Shown here: in pieces, positions 60,531 through 64,000 of the stretch
Position numbering within the stretch: the first letter of the stretch is position 1
How the letters are laid out: each line of letters starts with the position of its first letter
Source: Nocardioides sp.
Lineage (GTDB): Bacteria > Actinomycetota > Actinomycetes > Propionibacteriales > Nocardioidaceae
Direction of reading: 5' to 3'
DNA length: 64,000 bases
Assembly (NCBI RefSeq): GCF_025965415.1
Contig: NZ_JAOPWY010000168.1
Location: 27,742-91,741, forward strand
Position numbers and translations under genes: made by a program
The notes under the pieces: model-generated
The model's database searches: none
What the model was told of the DNA's origin: nothing
Seen by the model: only the letters and a program-made list of their open reading frames with translations

Positions 60531-61532
60531 TCAGAGGCCGTGCGCCGCGGCCCACCCGGGCCACCACGCGGGCTGTTCCAGCGTCCACAGGCGATCGGCC
60601 GGGCGGCGGAACTGCGACCGGCTGCGAGCCGCGTGCATGCGCTTGGCGACCAGGTCACGGTCGGCCAGATCACCGCCGACCACCTCGAAACACTCGAGGC
60701 CGGCGTCGCGCAGGCCCTGCTCACGCGCCACGTCCCTGCGGTGCCTGTCCCCGTCCTTGTGCTCCGCTCCTTGGTACTCGCCGACGCACCCCGCCTCCGG
60801 GTCGAACAGATCCACGATCGCGATGAGGTGGCCGCTGAGGTCGAACACCGGGACATTGCACAGCGGACGCGCCAGACCCGCATCCAGGATCCAGGTGAGT
60901 GCCATCCCCACCTCGGGTCGCGACCAGCACCCGAGTCCGGCGAGGGTGACCGCCTCGCGCGCGAAACCGATGCCCGCCCACGGGTTCCGCGTCGCCACGT
61001 AGGCGGCGAACTCGTCGAACGTCAGCAGTCCGGCCGCGACGGCGACCTCGATGTCGGCGACCGCCTGGCGGAGCCGACGGTGTCGGCGTACCTCGTCGAA
61101 CAGGGCCCTCGCGGGCGTCGTCACCCAGATCCCGTCCACGAGCTCGCGTTCGGCCGTCGCAAGCTGCTCACGACGAACATCCACCCGGGCATCCGGCCGG
61201 AGCAACGCTGCTCCGGTGATCAGGGGCACCGGGGCAAACGCACCTGCTGGAGCCTGCGCGGCAGCGTCGAAGTACCGCGCACCACGGAACCGAAGACCGG
61301 CCCAGCCCGTGACCGCCCCATGCGATCGGATGCGCGCTCCCTGCTCAAGGATGTGCTGATGGATGGACTGTTGCGTCGAGGCCGGGACGTACCTGCCCCG
61401 TGAGGTCTGCCGCCATCGTGGACCGCGCGCCTGGTTGCGCGTCGGGCCCTTTTTGCCTGTCGGGTCCAGACCAAGAGGGACCACGAGGCCGTTGGGCCGC
61501 GGTTGCCATGCAGAAGGTCGCTGATCGTCCAT
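60531..61532 (-). CDS. Hypothetical protein with DUF559-like nuclease C-terminus
   Basis: A 333-residue protein of an actinobacterial group often labelled as DUF559-containing or AbiEi-like. The N-terminal half has YVPASTQQSIHQHILEQGAR, then GAVTGWAGLRF and IWVTTPARALFDEVRRH. The C-terminus has IVDLFDPEAGCVGEYQGAEH, KDGDRHRRDVAREQGLRDAG and CFEVVGGDL, the D...ExQ...K layout of restriction-like (Vsr/DUF559) folds. The function is unknown. ATG 61532 is chosen by the family start; no strong ribosome site is present. It is bracketed by hairpin copies B and C. Confidence 0.7.
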   Translation of the reverse strand: MDDQRPSAWQPRPNGLVVPLGLDPTGKKGPTRNQARGPRWRQTSRGRYVPASTQQSIHQHILEQGARIRSHGAVTGWAGLRFRGARYFDAAAQAPAGAFAPVPLITGAALLRPDARVDVRREQLATAERELVDGIWVTTPARALFDEVRRHRRLRQAVADIEVAVAAGLLTFDEFAAYVATRNPWAGIGFAREAVTLAGLGCWSRPEVGMALTWILDAGLARPLCNVPVFDLSGHLIAIVDLFDPEAGCVGEYQGAEHKDGDRHRRDVAREQGLRDAGLECFEVVGGDLADRDLVAKRMHAARSRSQFRRPADRLWTLEQPAWWPGWAAAHGL

Positions 61533-61653
61533 CCGCCAAGCGCAGCCGTCTCCGCCGACGCCTGAGGAGGCTCGCATGCGCTCCCTGTGGACGACACCCT
61601 CGGAAGCTGCCCTGGGGACGAAGGGCGGCCCGCGATTCCCGACGCCCCCCGGA

Positions 61654-61712
61654 TAGTCCGCATCAACTGACTCGTCGTACGAGGCGGCAGACGAGCCACT
61701 TGATGCGGACTA
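61654..61712. repeat. Hairpin repeat family, copy C
   Basis: The most perfect copy: 61654-61676 (TAGTCCGCATCAACTGACTC plus GTC) pairs with 61690-61712 at 21 of 23 positions, with a 13-base loop. It lies in the 237-base space between divergent genes, which shows the family is not simply a terminator. Confidence 0.85.
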
Positions 61713-61756
61713 CCCCGAGGGGGGAACGGGAGGACCACCGCGACCCCGCCCGTGGC

Positions 61757-61762
61757 TAGGGT
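61757..61762 (+). promoter_or_regulatory. -10 hexamer TAGGGT for the gene at 61770
   Basis: TAGGGT ends seven bases before ATG 61770, supporting that start and a leaderless message. Confidence 0.5.
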
Positions 61763-61769
61763 CGATGAC

Positions 61770-62918
61770 ATGCGTCCCCCCGGCGAGCCCGACCCGTCCC
61801 GCCCCACCGCCTCGGAGTCGCCGTACGTCGAGGGCGTGCACCTGCAGCGCACGGACGAGAACGTCCGCGAGATCGCCGCGCTGGCGGAGGTGCTGGGCGA
61901 GCCGACGGGCCTCGACGGGCTGCTCGGCGACCTGAAGTACGGCGTCCGCCGGGCGCGCATGCCGCGGCTGCTGGGGCGGGCGGTGCGGGAGGCGTACCGC
62001 TGGGACGCCTACGACGAGCGCGACGAGCTCTGGTACCCGCAGGGCATCTCGACCAGCGCCGACGCCTCCGACACCGAGGCCTTCCAGACCCGGGCCGGCG
62101 ACGGGCGCCGGCTGGTGGTGGCGACCTGGTACAGCACCGGCAAGGACGGCATCAAGCGCGGGTCGCGGGTCACCTTCGTCGACCTCGACTCGGGCACCTA
62201 CCGCCACGTCCTGCTGGTCTCACCCGTCTTCGACGAGGACGGCCACCTCGTCCTCAAGCCGATGAGCATCCACGCCGGCGGCGTGGTCTGGGCCGGGCCC
62301 TACCTCCACATCGCGGCCACCAACCGCGGCTTCGTCACGGCCCGGGTCGACGACATCATGCGCGTCGTCGGTGACGACGACCACCCGGACAAGCTGGGCC
62401 TCGAGGGCAACCGGCTCCACTCCTTCGGCCACCGCTACGTCCTGCCGGTGCGCTTCACCTACCAGGCCTACACCGACGAGGGCCACGAGAAGCTCCGCTA
62501 CTCGTTCATGTCCCTCGACCGGCGCTCGGACCCGCCCGCGCTGGTCGCCGGTGAGTACGCCCTCGGCCCGGACGCCACGACCCGCCTGGCCCGATACCCC
62601 CTCGACCCGCAGACGTGGCAGCTCGCGGTCGGCGACGACGGGTTCTCCCGGCCCCTCGCCATCGACGAGGGCGGCGTGCGGCAGATGCAGGGCGCGGTGA
62701 TCGCAGCCGGCCGCTACCACGTCACCGTCTCCCACGGGCCCTGGATGCCCGGGACCGTGTGCTCGGGTGAGCCCGGCTCGATGCGCGTCCACCGCTGGGC
62801 GCTGCCGATGGGGCCCGAGGACCTGAGCTACTGGCCGTCGACCGACCGGCTCTGGTCGATCACCGAGCACCCGCGACGCCGCTGGATCGTGGCGATGGAC
62901 CGCAAGTGGTTCGACTGA
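61770..62918 (+). CDS. Conserved hypothetical protein, beta-rich
   Basis: A 382-residue protein without a signal peptide. Text such as LVVATWYSTGKDGIKRGSRV, HAGGVVWAGPYLHIAATNRG, RWIVAMDRKWFD alternates strands in a way that suggests a propeller-like repeat fold. Similar proteins are known in Nocardioides and Streptomyces relatives without function. ATG 61770 is set by the TAGGGT spacing. The stop is nine bases before the left end of an IS481-family insertion. Confidence 0.7.
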   Translation: MRPPGEPDPSRPTASESPYVEGVHLQRTDENVREIAALAEVLGEPTGLDGLLGDLKYGVRRARMPRLLGRAVREAYRWDAYDERDELWYPQGISTSADASDTEAFQTRAGDGRRLVVATWYSTGKDGIKRGSRVTFVDLDSGTYRHVLLVSPVFDEDGHLVLKPMSIHAGGVVWAGPYLHIAATNRGFVTARVDDIMRVVGDDDHPDKLGLEGNRLHSFGHRYVLPVRFTYQAYTDEGHEKLRYSFMSLDRRSDPPALVAGEYALGPDATTRLARYPLDPQTWQLAVGDDGFSRPLAIDEGGVRQMQGAVIAAGRYHVTVSHGPWMPGTVCSGEPGSMRVHRWALPMGPEDLSYWPSTDRLWSITEHPRRRWIVAMDRKWFD

Positions 62919-62927
62919 CCGCCTAGG

Positions 62928-64000
62928 TGTGATGCCCAGGCACGTTGGTCGAGATCCTGCGACGACACGGTCTGATCTGTAGATGGGCGAAGGCCTCCCC
63001 GGTGTGGAGTGGAGCTATCTAGGAACCGCTCCGCCACCCAGGAGGCCTTCGTGTCACACGCTACCCATGCCAATGCGGCGCTGACCCCTCGCTCGCGACT
63101 TCGACTCGCTCGTCTCATCGTTGATCGGGGCTGGCCTCCGGCCCGCGCAGCGGAGCGCTACGACGTCTCGTGGCGCACCGCGAAGAAGTGGGCTGACCGT
63201 TACCGCGACGAGGGTCCGGCCGGGATGCTGGATCGGTCCTCGGCACCACATCGTGTGCCGAATCGAACGCCGGCGCCGGTGGTGCGCAAGATCGTGCACC
63301 TGCGCTGGAAGCAACGACTCGGCCCGGTCGAGATCGGCGACCGGCTCGGTATGCCCTCCTCAACCGTGCACGCGGTCCTGGTCCGCTGCCGACTCAACCG
63401 CCTCACCCACATCGACCGCGCCACCGGCGAGCCGATCCGCCGCTACGAACACGAGCACCCTGGCGACCTGATCCATGTCGACGTCAAGAAGCTCGGCCGT
63501 GTCCCTGACGGTGGCGGCTGGCGTTACGTCGGACGCCAGCAAGGTGAGAAGAACCGGTCATCAACCGTTGCTCGCACCGGCACACCGCGGACAAAGTCGC
63601 GCAACCCCGTGATCGGGATCTGCTACTTGCACACCGTGATCGACGACCACTCCCGCGTCGCGTACGTCGAAGCGCGTGATGACGAGACGAAGGAGACCGC
63701 CACGGACGTGCTGCGCAATGCGGTGGCCTGGTTCGCCGAGCGTGGCGTCACCGTGCAGAGGGTGCTGAGCGACAACGGCAGCTGCTACAAGTCGAACCTG
63801 TGGCGTGACACTTGCCTCGAGCTAGGGATCACGCCGAAGAAGACCCGGGCCTACCGGCCGCAGACCAACGGCAAGATCGAGCGCTTCCACCGCACCCTTG
63901 TCGAGGGCTGGGCCTTCAAGAAGTTCTACAACTCCGAATCCGCCCGACTCGCCGCTCTGCCAGCATGGATCCACGAGTACAACCACCACCGGCCCCACTC
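62928..64000 (+). mobile_element. IS481-family insertion sequence, left end (runs off the window)
   Basis: The element appears to start at TGTGATGCCCAGGCACG (62928), directly after a CTAG (62923-62926). CTAG is a known target of IS481-type elements. The inner 120 bases are non-coding with an inverted-repeat-like end. The transposase gene follows. The right end and target duplication lie beyond base 64000, so the exact terminus is inferred. Confidence 0.75.
63051..64000 (+). CDS. IS481-family transposase (partial, open at window end)
   Basis: At least 316 residues, with no stop before base 64000. GTG 63051 has AGGAGG five bases upstream. The N-terminal HTH (RSRLRLARLIVDRGWPPARA, AERYDVSWRTAKKW) is typical of the IS481 group. 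The DDE core shows DLIHVDVKKLGR (first Asp), VLSDNGSCYKS (second Asp) and TNGKIERFHRTL (Glu), followed by YNHHRPHS. Length and motifs are intact, so it may be active. Confidence 0.93.
   Translation, partial: MSHATHANAALTPRSRLRLARLIVDRGWPPARAAERYDVSWRTAKKWADRYRDEGPAGMLDRSSAPHRVPNRTPAPVVRKIVHLRWKQRLGPVEIGDRLGMPSSTVHAVLVRCRLNRLTHIDRATGEPIRRYEHEHPGDLIHVDVKKLGRVPDGGGWRYVGRQQGEKNRSSTVARTGTPRTKSRNPVIGICYLHTVIDDHSRVAYVEARDDETKETATDVLRNAVAWFAERGVTVQRVLSDNGSCYKSNLWRDTCLELGITPKKTRAYRPQTNGKIERFHRTLVEGWAFKKFYNSESARLAALPAWIHEYNHHRPH

Overview
The window is a very G+C-rich actinobacterial chromosome segment, most like a Nocardioides-type member of the Propionibacteriales. The evidence is the mycothiol gene mshB and a mycothiol-dependent-type maleylpyruvate isomerase, the actinobacterial forms of dapC, dapD and dapE, the roughly 1,630-residue NAD-glutamate dehydrogenase, a Ku/LigD end-joining set, a WS/DGAT acyltransferase, DUF3117, a sigE-rseA-htrA locus next to an O-methyltransferase, two translational T-box leaders, and many apparently leaderless promoters (TAnnnT six or seven bases before a GTG or ATG).

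Layout. 1-3699 is the right end of an integrated phage-like element: small zinc-motif proteins, then tcmP convergent with a Gp37/Gp68 (DUF5131) three-Cys gene. It ends inside a cpaF-type secretion ATPase gene, of which only the N-terminal third survives (3700-4017). 4.1-8.1 kb holds a large membrane protein with a lipase-like C-terminus, an orphan response regulator and a tiny secreted protein. 8.1-11.6 kb is the NHEJ locus: a coupled ligase / secreted L,D-transpeptidase-like / polymerase operon, divergent from ku by 16 bp. 11.6-17.7 kb has direct repeats, a broken alpha/beta-hydrolase, and a probable malonate-type dicarboxylate cluster (fused carboxyltransferase, CoA-transferase, MatC-like permease, GntR regulator, TauE exporter).

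17.6-30.1 kb carries glutamate dehydrogenase, DUF2505, a frameshifted maleylpyruvate isomerase, pruA, an acyltransferase lacking the usual second active-site His, a lipoprotein/membrane-protein pair and an RTX protein. 30.1-32.4 kb holds cpaE- and cpaB-like pilus-assembly genes, detached from cpaF, and a BldC-like HTH gene. 32.4-42.3 kb is the sigE stress locus, pepA, echA, a zinc carboxypeptidase, a LOG protein and dapE. 42.4-49.4 kb has a secreted eight-repeat protein, ileS with a T-box, and a membrane protein/XRE pair with two operator-like palindromes.

49.4-57.1 kb contains dapD, dapC-fdxC, a GNAT protein, DUF389, and a T-box-controlled archaeal-type aspartyl-tRNA synthetase gene with a frameshift. 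57.1-64 kb has a VanW protein, mshB, two hypothetical genes, and an IS481-family element running off the end.

How the parts connect: dapD, dapC and dapE supply three successive lysine/DAP steps; Ku, ligase and polymerase form one repair machine; glutamate dehydrogenase and PruA both feed glutamate metabolism; SigE, RseA and HtrA form an envelope-stress circuit. A three-copy family of hairpin repeats (38,983; 60,455; 61,654) and the TcmP/DUF5131 module are the least explained items. No tRNA, rRNA or CRISPR array was seen.
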